DNA of 21,482 nucleotides, from contig JAUVIX010000008.1 of NCBI GenBank assembly GCA_030592565.1, positions 1 through 21,482 on the forward strand, given 5' to 3'. The position numbers were made by a program, and so were the translations under genes. The DNA is from Chlorobiota bacterium. Lineage in GTDB: Bacteria > Bacteroidota > Bacteroidia > Bacteroidales > JAADJA01. The notes beneath the pieces were generated by a model, which saw only the letters and a list, made by a program, of their open reading frames with translations, was not told where the DNA came from and searched no databases. Shown here piece after piece: positions 14,739 to 21,482 of this stretch; within the stretch, counting starts at the first letter, position 1, and the number at the start of each line of letters is the position of its first letter.

Positions 14739-16286
14739 ATGGGCTTAAAGCAAAAATCAGCCGACCTTAAAAAAAGAATGCGGGAAGCGGTTAAAGGCGG
14801 TGGTACGAAAGCGATTGAGAAGCAGAAAGCAACGGGAAAAATGACCGCCCGCGAACGGATAATGTCAATTCTGGATAATAAATCCTTTCACGAATACGAC
14901 CTTTTTGTAAAACACTCCGGAGTAGACTTCGATATGGATAAGAAGTATCTTCCCGGAGATGGTGTAATTACCGGAACAGGAACAATCAATGGCCATCCGG
15001 TATGTATTTACGCACAGGATTTTACAGTTGCAGGTGGGTCACTTGGATGGGCTCACGCAAAGAAAATCACCAAGATAATGGATCATGCTATGAAGCTAAA
15101 AATTCCTCTTATTGGGATTAATGATTCAGGTGGTGCCCGTATTCAGGAGGGAGTAAATGCACTGGCCGGCTACGGTGAAATATTTTACCGTAATACACAA
15201 GCCTCTGGTGTAATACCTCAGATATCTGTTATTTTGGGTCCGTGTGCAGGTGGTGCTGTTTATTCACCGGCGCTCACCGACTTTGTTTTTGTGGTCGAAA
15301 AGGTCTCAAAAATGTTCATTACAGGACCAGAAGTTATTAAGTCGGTATTAGGAGAAGAAATCTCAATGGAGGAACTAGGTGGTGCCCGTGTGCATTGCGA
15401 AATAACAGGTAATGCACATTTTTATGCTGAGAGTGAAGATGAAAGTTTCAGTCAGATAAAGCATCTTTTCAGTTTTATTCCCTGGAATAATGAAAAAAAG
15501 GCAGAAACCTTCCCCAAAAGAGGTCCAAAAACACGGCAATATAAGATAGAAAATATAATACCAGCTGATCCTCGGCAGCCTTATGATGTAAGGGATGTAA
15601 TTAAAGCTATCTGCGATGATTCTGAATTTTTTGAAATTCAGGAGCTATTTGCTGCTAACATTGTTATTGGCTTTGCAAGAATTGCAGGACAATCAGTGGG
15701 TTTCGTTGCAAATCAACCTCTCGTTTTAGCTGGGGTCTTGGATGTGGATTCATCAGACAAGGCAGCCAGGTTTATACGATACTGCGATTCCTTCAACATT
15801 CCGCTTGTAACATTGGTTGACCTACCGGGTTACCTTCCTGGTATTGATCAGGAGCATGCAGGCGTTATAAGACATGGCGCCAAGCTACTTTATGCATATT
15901 CGGAAGCTACAGTACCTAAAATTACTGTCATAATGCGTAAAGCATATGGCGGTGGCTACATTGCAATGTGCTCTCATCACCTGAGAGCAGATTTTGTTTG
16001 TGCCTGGCCAACAGCAGAAATTGCAGTAATGGGGCCTGAAGGAGCTGCAAATATTATTTTCAGAAACGAAATTAAAAATGCAGAAAATCCCGATGATCTC
16101 CGCAAACAAAAGGTTAAAGAATATAAAAATAAATTTGCAAATCCGTATGTTGCAGCTGCATATGGTTATATCGATGCTGTAATTGAGCCATTTGAAACAA
16201 GAAGTTTTTTGGTACATGCACTAGAGATATCTGAATCGAAAACAGTACAGATACCAAAGAAAAAACATGGTATTCCACCATTCTAA
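14739..16286 (+). CDS. Acyl-CoA carboxylase carboxyltransferase (beta) subunit, propionyl/methylmalonyl-CoA type
   Basis: This 515-residue protein has the tandem crotonase-like folds of the biotin carboxyltransferase family. The N-terminal half carries VAGGSLGWAHAKKI, INDSGGARIQEGV (127-139) and GPCAGGAVYSPALTD (168-181). The C-terminal half carries LVDLPGYLPGIDQEHAGVIR (359-378) and RKAYGGGYIAM (400-410), with the glycines that form both oxyanion holes. It would move CO2 between carboxybiotin and an acyl-CoA, most likely propionyl-CoA/methylmalonyl-CoA. Bacteroidota use close relatives both as MmdA, in the sodium-pumping decarboxylase, and as PccB. The neighbouring biotin carrier gene, 17 bases downstream, supplies the carrier. 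Neither a biotin carboxylase nor the membrane beta subunit is in the window, so direction and exact name stay open. The ATG at 14739 gives the usual N-terminus with TARERI at 36-41. Confidence 0.93.
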   Translation: MGLKQKSADLKKRMREAVKGGGTKAIEKQKATGKMTARERIMSILDNKSFHEYDLFVKHSGVDFDMDKKYLPGDGVITGTGTINGHPVCIYAQDFTVAGGSLGWAHAKKITKIMDHAMKLKIPLIGINDSGGARIQEGVNALAGYGEIFYRNTQASGVIPQISVILGPCAGGAVYSPALTDFVFVVEKVSKMFITGPEVIKSVLGEEISMEELGGARVHCEITGNAHFYAESEDESFSQIKHLFSFIPWNNEKKAETFPKRGPKTRQYKIENIIPADPRQPYDVRDVIKAICDDSEFFEIQELFAANIVIGFARIAGQSVGFVANQPLVLAGVLDVDSSDKAARFIRYCDSFNIPLVTLVDLPGYLPGIDQEHAGVIRHGAKLLYAYSEATVPKITVIMRKAYGGGYIAMCSHHLRADFVCAWPTAEIAVMGPEGAANIIFRNEIKNAENPDDLRKQKVKEYKNKFANPYVAAAYGYIDAVIEPFETRSFLVHALEISESKTVQIPKKKHGIPPF

Positions 16287-16303
16287 CAACTTATTTTTAT
16301 TTT

Positions 16304-16648
16304 ATGAAAGAAAATGATGTACTAACTAAGAAAGTTAAAAAAGTGTCATACAAATCTCTGCTCATAGAAGATATTAAATACCGGACAGTACTTACAAAAA
16401 AGTATCAGTCACGAAAGCCGTATGAGAAAAAAGATATTAAAAAAATTACAGCTTTTATTCCGGGAACAATAAAGAAAGTTTACATTAAAACAGGCAAAGA
16501 TGTGAAAGAGGGTGACAAATTGTTGATTCTTGAAGCGATGAAAATGAGAAATGAACTCCTCTCGCCCACCAGCGGAACCGTGAAATCAATTTTAGTCAAA
16601 AATGGTGATATGGTTTTAAAAAACCAACTCCTGATTGAATTTGAATAG
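16304..16648 (+). CDS. Biotin carboxyl carrier protein of the acyl-CoA carboxylase
   Basis: This 114-residue protein has a basic N-terminal region of about 45 residues and a C-terminal biotinyl domain of about 70. The biotin attachment site is LEAMKMRN with Lys80 between two methionines, and the domain closes with LVKNGDMVLKNQLLIEFE. The half-domain repeat is visible as PGTIKKVYIKTGKDVKEGDKL and SGTVKSILVKNGDMVLKNQL. The N-terminal region lacks the Pro/Ala-rich linker often seen in carriers of oxaloacetate- or methylmalonyl-CoA-decarboxylase type; it is Lys-rich instead. It lies 17 bases downstream of the carboxyltransferase gene and is clearly co-transcribed. The 155 bases after it hold no terminator that I can see. 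Confidence 0.9.
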   Translation: MKENDVLTKKVKKVSYKSLLIEDIKYRTVLTKKYQSRKPYEKKDIKKITAFIPGTIKKVYIKTGKDVKEGDKLLILEAMKMRNELLSPTSGTVKSILVKNGDMVLKNQLLIEFE

Positions 16649-16765
16649 CTTTCTTGCTCTGTTTTTCTATTAGTTCGATTTTAAGTGAAATACGGATTTG
16701 TTATCTCATTCCCATTTAATATCAGTTTATTTGATCTCTGATATTTATAAGGCTCAATATTATCT

Positions 16766-16773
16766 TATCTTTG
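16766..16773 (+). promoter_or_regulatory. Candidate -7 element for the secreted thioredoxin-like gene and panC
   Basis: TATCTTTG followed by CA fits the Bacteroidota -7 consensus, 30 bases before the ATG at 16804. There is no TTG or TTTG at the right distance upstream (the nearest TTTG is 32 bases away), so support is partial. Confidence 0.4.
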
Positions 16774-16803
16774 CAGCCAATTTTTTATTAAAATGAATTT
16801 ATA

Positions 16804-17313
16804 ATGAAAGCATCGTTAATAATAACTATATTTCTAATTGCATTAATGCAATTACCGGCTTCAGCACAAACCGATACAATTTCTGATAGTACCGCGAAAG
16901 AAGAGATATTAATCGGTAAGGTAACCCGCCGCCAGTTACAAACAGGAGAATTCGGGAATTATTTCATATATAATTACACCAATTATGCTCCTGATCAGAA
17001 AGTAATTAATGAGTTAAAGAATAAAATTTACCGGTATGACATTATTGTTGTACTCGGCACCTGGTGTTCTGACAGCCATAGGGAAGTACCCCGTTTTTAT
17101 AAAATCCTGGACAAACTGGAATATAATACCAATTCAGTTAAAATAATTTGTGTTGACAGGAACAAAACTGCCGGCGATATTGATGTTTCAACCCTGAATA
17201 TTGAACGTGTTCCAACATTTGTTTTTTTAATAGATGGCACCGAAAAAGGCAGGATTGTGGAAACGCCAAATATGTCGCTGGAAGAAGATATTTTTGAAAT
17301 ATTAAATAATTAA
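16804..17313 (+). CDS. Exported thioredoxin-like protein with a CxxS site
   Basis: This 169-residue protein begins with a Sec signal peptide (MKASLIITIFLIALMQLPASAQ, cleavage near 21-22). It continues as a thioredoxin-like domain: IIVVLGTWCSDSHREVPRFYKIL holds the site Cys88-Ser-Asp-Ser91, and IERVPTFVFLIDG holds the cis-proline. The second active-site cysteine is replaced by serine, so it cannot perform a full disulfide exchange by itself. CxxS proteins can act as isomerases, as trapping proteins or by glutathione-type monothiol chemistry. The WCSDSHREVP pattern looks like the norm in a Bacteroidota family rather than a mutation, as I recall it. It lies 16 bases ahead of panC in the same direction and may share its transcript; I see no functional link to pantothenate synthesis. 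Confidence 0.82.
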   Translation: MKASLIITIFLIALMQLPASAQTDTISDSTAKEEILIGKVTRRQLQTGEFGNYFIYNYTNYAPDQKVINELKNKIYRYDIIVVLGTWCSDSHREVPRFYKILDKLEYNTNSVKIICVDRNKTAGDIDVSTLNIERVPTFVFLIDGTEKGRIVETPNMSLEEDIFEILNN

Positions 17314-17329
17314 AAATACAAACCTGAAA

Positions 17330-18172
17330 ATGGAGCTATTTGAAACAGTAAATGATATAAAAGAGTACCTGAAAACAAAAAAAGAGGAAGGGTTAACAAT
17401 CGGGTTTGTCCCTACTATGGGCGCTCTTCACGAAGGACATCTTTCTTTGTTTAGAGAAGCGAAAGAAGAGAACGATTTGGTAGTTGCAAGTATTTTTATA
17501 AACCCGTCTCAATTTAATAACCAGTCCGATCTGGAAAAGTACCCCCGGACTCTGGAAACGGATTTAAAGAAACTTGAAGAGCAAGGTTGCAACGTTGTAT
17601 TTCATCCGTCAGTTGAAGAGATGTATCCCGAACCTGATACTACAGAATTTGATTTTGGCAACCTTGATAAGGTGCTGGAAGGTGAGTTCAGACCGGGACA
17701 TTTTAACGGAGTCGCATCGGTAGTAAAAAAACTTTTTGAGATTATTAAACCTGACAGAGCATATTTTGGGTTAAAAGACTTCCAGCAACTTCTCATCATT
17801 CACAAAATGATAAAAGATTTCGACTGTCCTGTTGAACTGGTACCCTGCGCTATTGTTAGAGAGAAAAACGGGCTTGCAATGAGTTCGAGAAATGAACTAC
17901 TCTCTAAATCAGAAAGAAAACAGGCTTCATTAATATACAAAACTTTAAAATTTATTAAGGTTCAGGCTGGATTCCAACCTATTCACGAATTAAAAAATTA
18001 TGTTGAAAGGGAATTTAAGCGAAAAAATATGAAGCTTGAATACTTTGAAATTGTTGATATGTACACCCTTGAACCACTAACAACCTGGCTTGGAAGTAAA
18101 AACGTAATTACTTGCATAGCTGTTCAAGTTGGAAATGTACGTTTAATTGACAATATTATTTTATTTTCGTAA
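17330..18172 (+). CDS. panC: Pantothenate synthetase (pantoate--beta-alanine ligase)
   Basis: This 280-residue enzyme joins pantoate and beta-alanine with ATP in the last step to pantothenate. It shows the nucleotidyltransferase fold: GFVPTMGALHEGHLSL with the HEGH version of HIGH (34-37), INPSQF for pantoate binding (58-62), the GEFRPGHFNGV loop (118-128), YFGLKDFQQLLII, and the KMSKS-equivalent MSSRN (184-188). Length matches the family (about 280). Its stop codon overlaps the first bases of the panD -7 promoter element. Beta-alanine is supplied by the panD product encoded 12 bases downstream, so two consecutive functions of the pathway are grouped. Confidence 0.97.
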   Translation: MELFETVNDIKEYLKTKKEEGLTIGFVPTMGALHEGHLSLFREAKEENDLVVASIFINPSQFNNQSDLEKYPRTLETDLKKLEEQGCNVVFHPSVEEMYPEPDTTEFDFGNLDKVLEGEFRPGHFNGVASVVKKLFEIIKPDRAYFGLKDFQQLLIIHKMIKDFDCPVELVPCAIVREKNGLAMSSRNELLSKSERKQASLIYKTLKFIKVQAGFQPIHELKNYVEREFKRKNMKLEYFEIVDMYTLEPLTTWLGSKNVITCIAVQVGNVRLIDNIILFS

Positions 18173-18177
18173 CTTTG
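18147..18177 (+). promoter_or_regulatory. Internal panD promoter inside the end of panC, predicting a near-leaderless mRNA
   Basis: TTG (18147-18149), a 20-base spacer and TAACTTTG (18170-18177) match the Bacteroidota consensus. The TAA of the -7 element is also the panC stop codon. Only seven bases separate it from the panD ATG at 18185, so transcription would begin at or just before the start codon. Confidence 0.5.
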
Positions 18178-18184
18178 CAGCGTC

Positions 18185-18532
18185 ATGCAAATTAATGTTT
18201 TAAAATCAAAAATTCACAGGGCGACCGTAACGGAATCAGACCTTAATTACATTGGTAGTATCGCCATTGATGAAGATATGATGGATGCCGTTAACCTTAT
18301 CGAAAATGAGGTGGTGAGTATTTACAATATCACAAACGGCGAAAGGCTGGAAACTTACGTTATAAAAGGCGAAAGAGGGTCAGGCATTATTTCACTTAAT
18401 GGAGCGGCAGCACGTAAAGCAGCTGTTGGCGATAAGGTAATAATCGTTTCTTATGCCTTAATGCCTTTTGAGGAAGCCAAAAGTTTCAAACCTGTGATTG
18501 TATTCCCTGACGATAATAATAACCTAAAGTAA
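18185..18532 (+). CDS. panD: Aspartate 1-decarboxylase (pyruvoyl enzyme)
   Basis: This 115-residue proenzyme makes beta-alanine from aspartate. It is cut by itself between Gly24 and Ser25 (YIGSIAID), and Ser25 becomes the pyruvoyl cofactor. Also present are the substrate-binding Lys9 in LKSKIHRATVT, the loop ITNGERLETYVI with Arg54, and the NGAAARKAAVGDKVIIVSY region (72-90). Length is within the usual range (115-130). It is placed 12 bases after panC, the enzyme that uses beta-alanine, and 5 bases before the next gene. It may be read both from the panC transcript and from its own promoter. PanD maturation factors (PanM/PanZ) are not found nearby, in line with self-cleaving types outside enterobacteria. 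Confidence 0.97.
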   Translation: MQINVLKSKIHRATVTESDLNYIGSIAIDEDMMDAVNLIENEVVSIYNITNGERLETYVIKGERGSGIISLNGAAARKAAVGDKVIIVSYALMPFEEAKSFKPVIVFPDDNNNLK

Positions 18533-18537
18533 TTCTT

Positions 18538-19569
18538 TTGAAAAAGGGTCTGTTGATAGCTATCAAACTCATCTTCTTCCTTGGAATAGGTGTCTTTTTT
18601 ATTTGGATTTTCATGAGAAATATCTCACCTGAAGATAGAAAAGAAATTCTCCATACTTTCTTTAATGCCAATTACTATTGGATTCTATTCTCTATAATGC
18701 TAGGATTGATGAGCCATATAAGCAGGACAATGCGATGGATGATTCTTATGGAGCCTATGGGATATAAACCAAAATTTAAGAACGCTTTTCTGGGTCTAAT
18801 GGTTGGTTATTTGGCAAATCTTGCTATTCCTCGCCTTGGAGAAGTTACACGGTGTGGTGTATTAACCAAATATGAAAAAATACCTCTGCATAAATCTTTC
18901 GGAACTGTGGTTACAGAAAGAGCAATAGATATGATTAGCCTGTTACTGGTTTTTGTGCTAACACTCATCATAAACTTCGATAAATTTGCAAAATTTAAAG
19001 AGACTTCTATTGCAAAAAATGCAATTGAAAAGTATCACGAGCTTCAACATCCAGGAAGACTATATATAATTTCCGGTTTAGTTTTTATTGCAATTATTGT
19101 TTTATTTTTAAAGTTCAGACACAAAATATCAGGTTATACATTTTACAAAAAAATAAAAAGCATAATACTTGGTTTTGTCGAAGGGCTGAAGTCTCTGACA
19201 AAGATTAAAAAGCCTTTTTGGTTTGTCTTTCATTCGATATTTATCTGGTTTATGTATCTTCTGATGGCATGGGTAGTCTTTTTCAGTCTGCCAGAGACAA
19301 GTAACCTCGGACTCAATGTAGCTCTCGCCGTACTGGCTTTTGGGTCTATCGGAATTATTGTAGTACAAGGTGGTATCGGAATTTATCCCTGGATTATTGC
19401 CGAAATACTCCTTATTTTTTATATCCCACAAACAAAAGGTTATGCAATGGGCTGGCTGCTATGGACAGGTCAGACATTAATGATAATAGTATCAGGTTTT
19501 TTGGCAATGATTCTATTACCTTTATTAAATAATAAAAAGGATGATCCTGGAACAGAAAATATTAAGTAG
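18538..19569 (+). CDS. YbhN/UPF0104-family integral membrane protein (lysyl-PG synthase transmembrane-domain type)
   Basis: This 343-residue protein has about eight transmembrane helices, starting with KKGLLIAIKLIFFLGIGVFF at the N-terminus. Family landmarks include SRTMRWMILMEPMGY (about 61-75), LMVGYLANLAIPRLGEVTRCGVL (about 86-108, the strongest signature), TERAIDMISLLL (about 126-137) and GSIGIIVVQGGIGIYPWI near the C-terminus. It is the membrane part seen in MprF-type flippases but without the synthase domain; such stand-alone proteins are thought to move lipids or lipid-linked sugars. The start is TTG at 18538, six bases after the panD stop; it preserves the first membrane helix, whereas the next ATG would remove most of it. 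Its 3' end overlaps rfaE2 by 29 bases, implying translational coupling. Confidence 0.88.
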   Translation: MKKGLLIAIKLIFFLGIGVFFIWIFMRNISPEDRKEILHTFFNANYYWILFSIMLGLMSHISRTMRWMILMEPMGYKPKFKNAFLGLMVGYLANLAIPRLGEVTRCGVLTKYEKIPLHKSFGTVVTERAIDMISLLLVFVLTLIINFDKFAKFKETSIAKNAIEKYHELQHPGRLYIISGLVFIAIIVLFLKFRHKISGYTFYKKIKSIILGFVEGLKSLTKIKKPFWFVFHSIFIWFMYLLMAWVVFFSLPETSNLGLNVALAVLAFGSIGIIVVQGGIGIYPWIIAEILLIFYIPQTKGYAMGWLLWTGQTLMIIVSGFLAMILLPLLNNKKDDPGTENIK

Positions 19570-20017
19570 TAAAAACCTAAAGTCCCAACTTGCATTATGG
19601 CAATTTCAGGACAAAAAAGTTGTTTTTACAAACGGTTGCTTCGATATTATTCACGCCGGACATATTGATTATCTTTCAAAAGCCAAGGATCTTGGAGATA
19701 TTTTACTCATTGGCCTTAACACTGACGACTCTGTCAGAAGGTTAAAGGGAGAAAACAGGCCGGTAAATGATGAAAATGCAAGAGCAATTATTCTTGCAGC
19801 TATGCAGTTTGTTGATGCTATTGTTTTGTTTGATGAAGATACACCTTACGATCTTATTAAACTGGTTCAACCCGACATACTTGTCAAAGGTAGCGACTAC
19901 AAACCGGAAGATATTGTTGGTGCTGATATTGTTCTTGCAAAAGGAGGCGAAATAAAGACAATTGATTTTCTTGAAGGATATTCTACCAGCAGGATTATTG
20001 AGAGGATTATTGGTTAA
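19541..20017 (+). CDS. rfaE2: D-glycero-beta-D-manno-heptose 1-phosphate adenylyltransferase (stand-alone)
   Basis: This 158-residue nucleotidyltransferase activates heptose 1-phosphate to ADP-heptose for LPS inner core. It shows NGCFDIIHAGHIDYL with HAGH at 38-41, LNTDDSVRRLKGENRPVN, LVKGSDYKPEDIVGAD and the closing YSTSRII (147-153). It matches the C-terminal domain of fused HldE, but the kinase domain is absent, so a separate RfaE1-type kinase should be encoded elsewhere. The ATG at 19541 lies inside the end of the upstream membrane-protein gene (29-base overlap, different frame). It could belong to the same transcript as panC, panD and the YbhN-like gene, and radA follows after 125 bases. 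Confidence 0.95.
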   Translation: MILEQKILSSKNLKSQLALWQFQDKKVVFTNGCFDIIHAGHIDYLSKAKDLGDILLIGLNTDDSVRRLKGENRPVNDENARAIILAAMQFVDAIVLFDEDTPYDLIKLVQPDILVKGSDYKPEDIVGADIVLAKGGEIKTIDFLEGYSTSRIIERIIG

Positions 20018-20019
20018 TT

Positions 20020-20040
20020 GGCAGTCTTCAGTCGGCAGTC
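20020..20040. repeat. Triple heptamer repeat GGCAGTC/TTCAGTC/GGCAGTC
   Basis: Three adjoining 7-base units (20020-20026, 20027-20033, 20034-20040) share CAGTC and differ only in the first two bases. They begin three bases after the rfaE2 stop. From memory, similar CAGTC heptamer runs occur in gaps of other Bacteroidota genomes; their function is not known to me. Confidence 0.7.
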
Positions 20041-20067
20041 GCAATAAGTAAAAATTAAATATAATCA

Positions 20068-20125
20068 AGTTACTATTAAAGACATCTAATTACAATCAAA
20101 TTACAATGAATTACCAGCAAATTAC
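20068..20125. repeat. Helically phased A(A/G)TTAC repeats upstream of radA
   Basis: AATTAC occurs at 20088, 20099, 20109 and 20120, spaced 11, 10 and 11 bases. A variant AGTTAC sits at 20068, exactly 20 bases before the first. All five are in the same orientation and on the same face of the helix, ending 17 bases before the radA ATG. No promoter consensus is obvious in this spacer. Confidence 0.65.
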
Positions 20126-20142
20126 AGAAAACAACATCAATA

Positions 20143-21482
20143 ATGGCTAAAGCAAAAACTGTATATTATTGCCAAAACTGTGGTGCACAATCAGCTAAAT
20201 GGATCGGACGATGCCCTTCCTGTGGCGAATGGAATACCTACGTTGAAGAGGTCATTCAAACTGATAAAGGGAAAAACAAGTCGCCGCTACAAACTTTTGG
20301 CAGCCCTGCAAAACCAAAGAAAATATCAGAAATAGAGTCGGGGACAGAAAACAGAATCGATACACATAATGCTGAACTTAACAGGGTACTCGGAGGAGGC
20401 ATGGTTTCAGGTTCTCTGGTACTTGTTGGAGGTGAACCTGGAATCGGAAAATCAACTCTTATGCTCCAGATCGCTCTGAATCTAAAAGGAATGAAAGTGC
20501 TCTATATCACAGGTGAGGAGAGCGAGCAACAGATAAAAATGAGAGCTGAAAGAGTCGGAATGAACAATCCAGAATGCTACATCCTTGCCGAAACCCATAC
20601 ACAAAGCATATTTCAGCATATCGAAAAACTATTGCCACAGCTTGTCATCATTGACTCAATACAAACGACCTACACAGATATTATCGATTCGTCGGCAGGT
20701 AGCATATCCCAGATAAGAGAGACTGCCGGGGAGTTTCAGAAATATTCAAAACTAACGAATACACCGGTAATTCTTATCGGGCATATTACAAAAGAGGGAT
20801 CTCTTGCCGGTCCGAAAGTACTTGAGCATATGGTTGATACTGTCTTGCAGTTTGAGGGTGACAGAAATTATGGCTACCGGATTTTACGCGCCACCAAAAA
20901 CCGTTTCGGATCAACATCAGAGCTGGGAATTTATGAAATGCAGGGTACCGGACTTCGCGAAGTAGAGAATCCATCAGAGATACTCCTTTCGCACCGCGAT
21001 GAGAATCTTAGCGGCATTGCCATTGCTGCAATGGTTGAAGGTATGCGGCCTATGATGATAGAGACACAGGCACTTGTCAGCTCGGCAGCTTACGGAACGC
21101 CCCAAAGATCGTCAACTGGTTATGATATTCGCAGGCTGAATATGCTGCTTGCAGTTCTGGAAAAGCGAAGCGGTTTCAAGCTGGGGATAAAGGATGTCTT
21201 TCTTAATATTGCAGGCGGCCTTAAAGTTGATGATCCGGCAATTGACCTTGCTATTATCAGTGCAGTCCTGTCCTCAAATGAAGATATCCCAATTGACCAA
21301 AATGTTTGTTTTGCAGCAGAGGTCGGGCTTTCAGGAGAAATACGCCCGGTTAGCAGAATAGACCAGCGCATTGCAGAGGCAGACAAACTGGGATTTGAAC
21401 AAATATTCATCTCCAAATATAATCTTAAAGGTATTAACGCCAAAAAGTATAATGTAAAAATAATACCTGTTGGGAAAATTGA
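20143..21482 (+). CDS. radA: DNA repair protein RadA (3' end cut by the window)
   Basis: 446 residues are visible and only about ten are expected to be missing. RadA is a RecA-like ATPase that drives branch migration and supports recombinational repair. In order there are: a zinc finger with Cys10, Cys13, Cys24 and Cys27; Walker A GEPGIGKS (97-104); GEESEQQIKMRAER; Walker B LVIIDS (167-172); the RadA-specific KNRFG (252-256) with STSELGIYEM; and the C-terminal Lon-like domain (about 275-446) with DVFLNIAGGLKVDDPAIDLA and GLSGEIRPV. The ATG at 20143 gives the standard MAKAKTVYYCQNCG beginning. It is downstream of rfaE2 and may have its own control region, given the phased repeats in front. No key motif is missing. 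Confidence 0.97.
   Translation, partial: MAKAKTVYYCQNCGAQSAKWIGRCPSCGEWNTYVEEVIQTDKGKNKSPLQTFGSPAKPKKISEIESGTENRIDTHNAELNRVLGGGMVSGSLVLVGGEPGIGKSTLMLQIALNLKGMKVLYITGEESEQQIKMRAERVGMNNPECYILAETHTQSIFQHIEKLLPQLVIIDSIQTTYTDIIDSSAGSISQIRETAGEFQKYSKLTNTPVILIGHITKEGSLAGPKVLEHMVDTVLQFEGDRNYGYRILRATKNRFGSTSELGIYEMQGTGLREVENPSEILLSHRDENLSGIAIAAMVEGMRPMMIETQALVSSAAYGTPQRSSTGYDIRRLNMLLAVLEKRSGFKLGIKDVFLNIAGGLKVDDPAIDLAIISAVLSSNEDIPIDQNVCFAAEVGLSGEIRPVSRIDQRIAEADKLGFEQIFISKYNLKGINAKKYNVKIIPVGKI

Noticed and set aside
17289..17296. TATTTTTG inside the end of the thioredoxin-like gene as a panC promoter.
   Set aside because: It lies in coding sequence (DIFEILNN) and has no TTG at 17-23 bases upstream. The 8-mer is expected by chance at this base composition.
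20068..20125. The A(A/G)TTAC repeats as a CRISPR array.
   Set aside because: The units are 6-10 bases with no unique spacers of usual length, and there are no cas genes.

Overview
The window looks like Bacteroidota chromosome, most likely a Bacteroidales or Marinilabiliales-type marine or gut anaerobe; I cannot name the genus. The evidence is an AT-rich sequence, spacers without Shine-Dalgarno sites, and repeated Bacteroidota-type promoters (TTG or TTTG, 17-22 bases, then TAnnTTTG). Other clues are a serine palmitoyltransferase-like gene, the linked order panC, panD, a YbhN-like membrane protein, rfaE2 and radA, and small membrane proteins typical of that phylum. There are no rRNA, tRNA, CRISPR or phage genes. 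Most genes are housekeeping.

Layout. (1) 1-2714 is a probable sphingolipid locus. A cut-off membrane protein (PAP2-like, tentative) and a long GNAT-fold acyltransferase lie on the minus strand, divergent from a serine palmitoyltransferase-like enzyme, with overlapping promoters and a palindrome between them. (2) 2745-7434 is a minus-strand monocarboxylate/acetate unit. It runs outer-membrane porin-like barrel, acetyl-CoA synthetase, then an OFA/lactate-type MFS transporter. It has a strong promoter, a CRP/FNR-shaped palindrome next to it, and a terminator before the transporter. (3) 7602-10124 is one family-2 beta-mannosidase gene split by a single in-frame TAG codon; the two catalytic glutamates fall on opposite sides of the stop.

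(4) 10282-12754 is mutS2, whose promoter sits so close to the GTG start that a leaderless mRNA is expected. (5) 12777-12966 is a non-coding element with 15-bp imperfect terminal inverted repeats, nested internal palindromes and an exact 8-bp flanking direct repeat: a MITE-like insertion. (6) 13011-14023 is a redox cluster: a CEPC thioredoxin, a membrane-anchored CGPC thioredoxin and a small Cys-bearing membrane protein. It faces a YjbR-family gene. (7) 14739-16648 holds an acyl-CoA carboxylase carboxyltransferase subunit and a biotin carrier protein, without the other subunits of either possible enzyme. (8) 16804-21482 holds a secreted thioredoxin-like CxxS protein, panC, panD (with its own promoter inside the end of panC), a YbhN/UPF0104 membrane protein, rfaE2 overlapping it by 29 bases, and radA, which is cut by the window edge. 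The rfaE2-radA spacer carries a heptamer repeat and helically phased A(A/G)TTAC repeats.

No clearly new multi-gene system is present. The items most worth a second look are the TAG-split mannosidase, the MITE-like element, the GNAT protein as a candidate ceramide synthase, and the phased repeats before radA.
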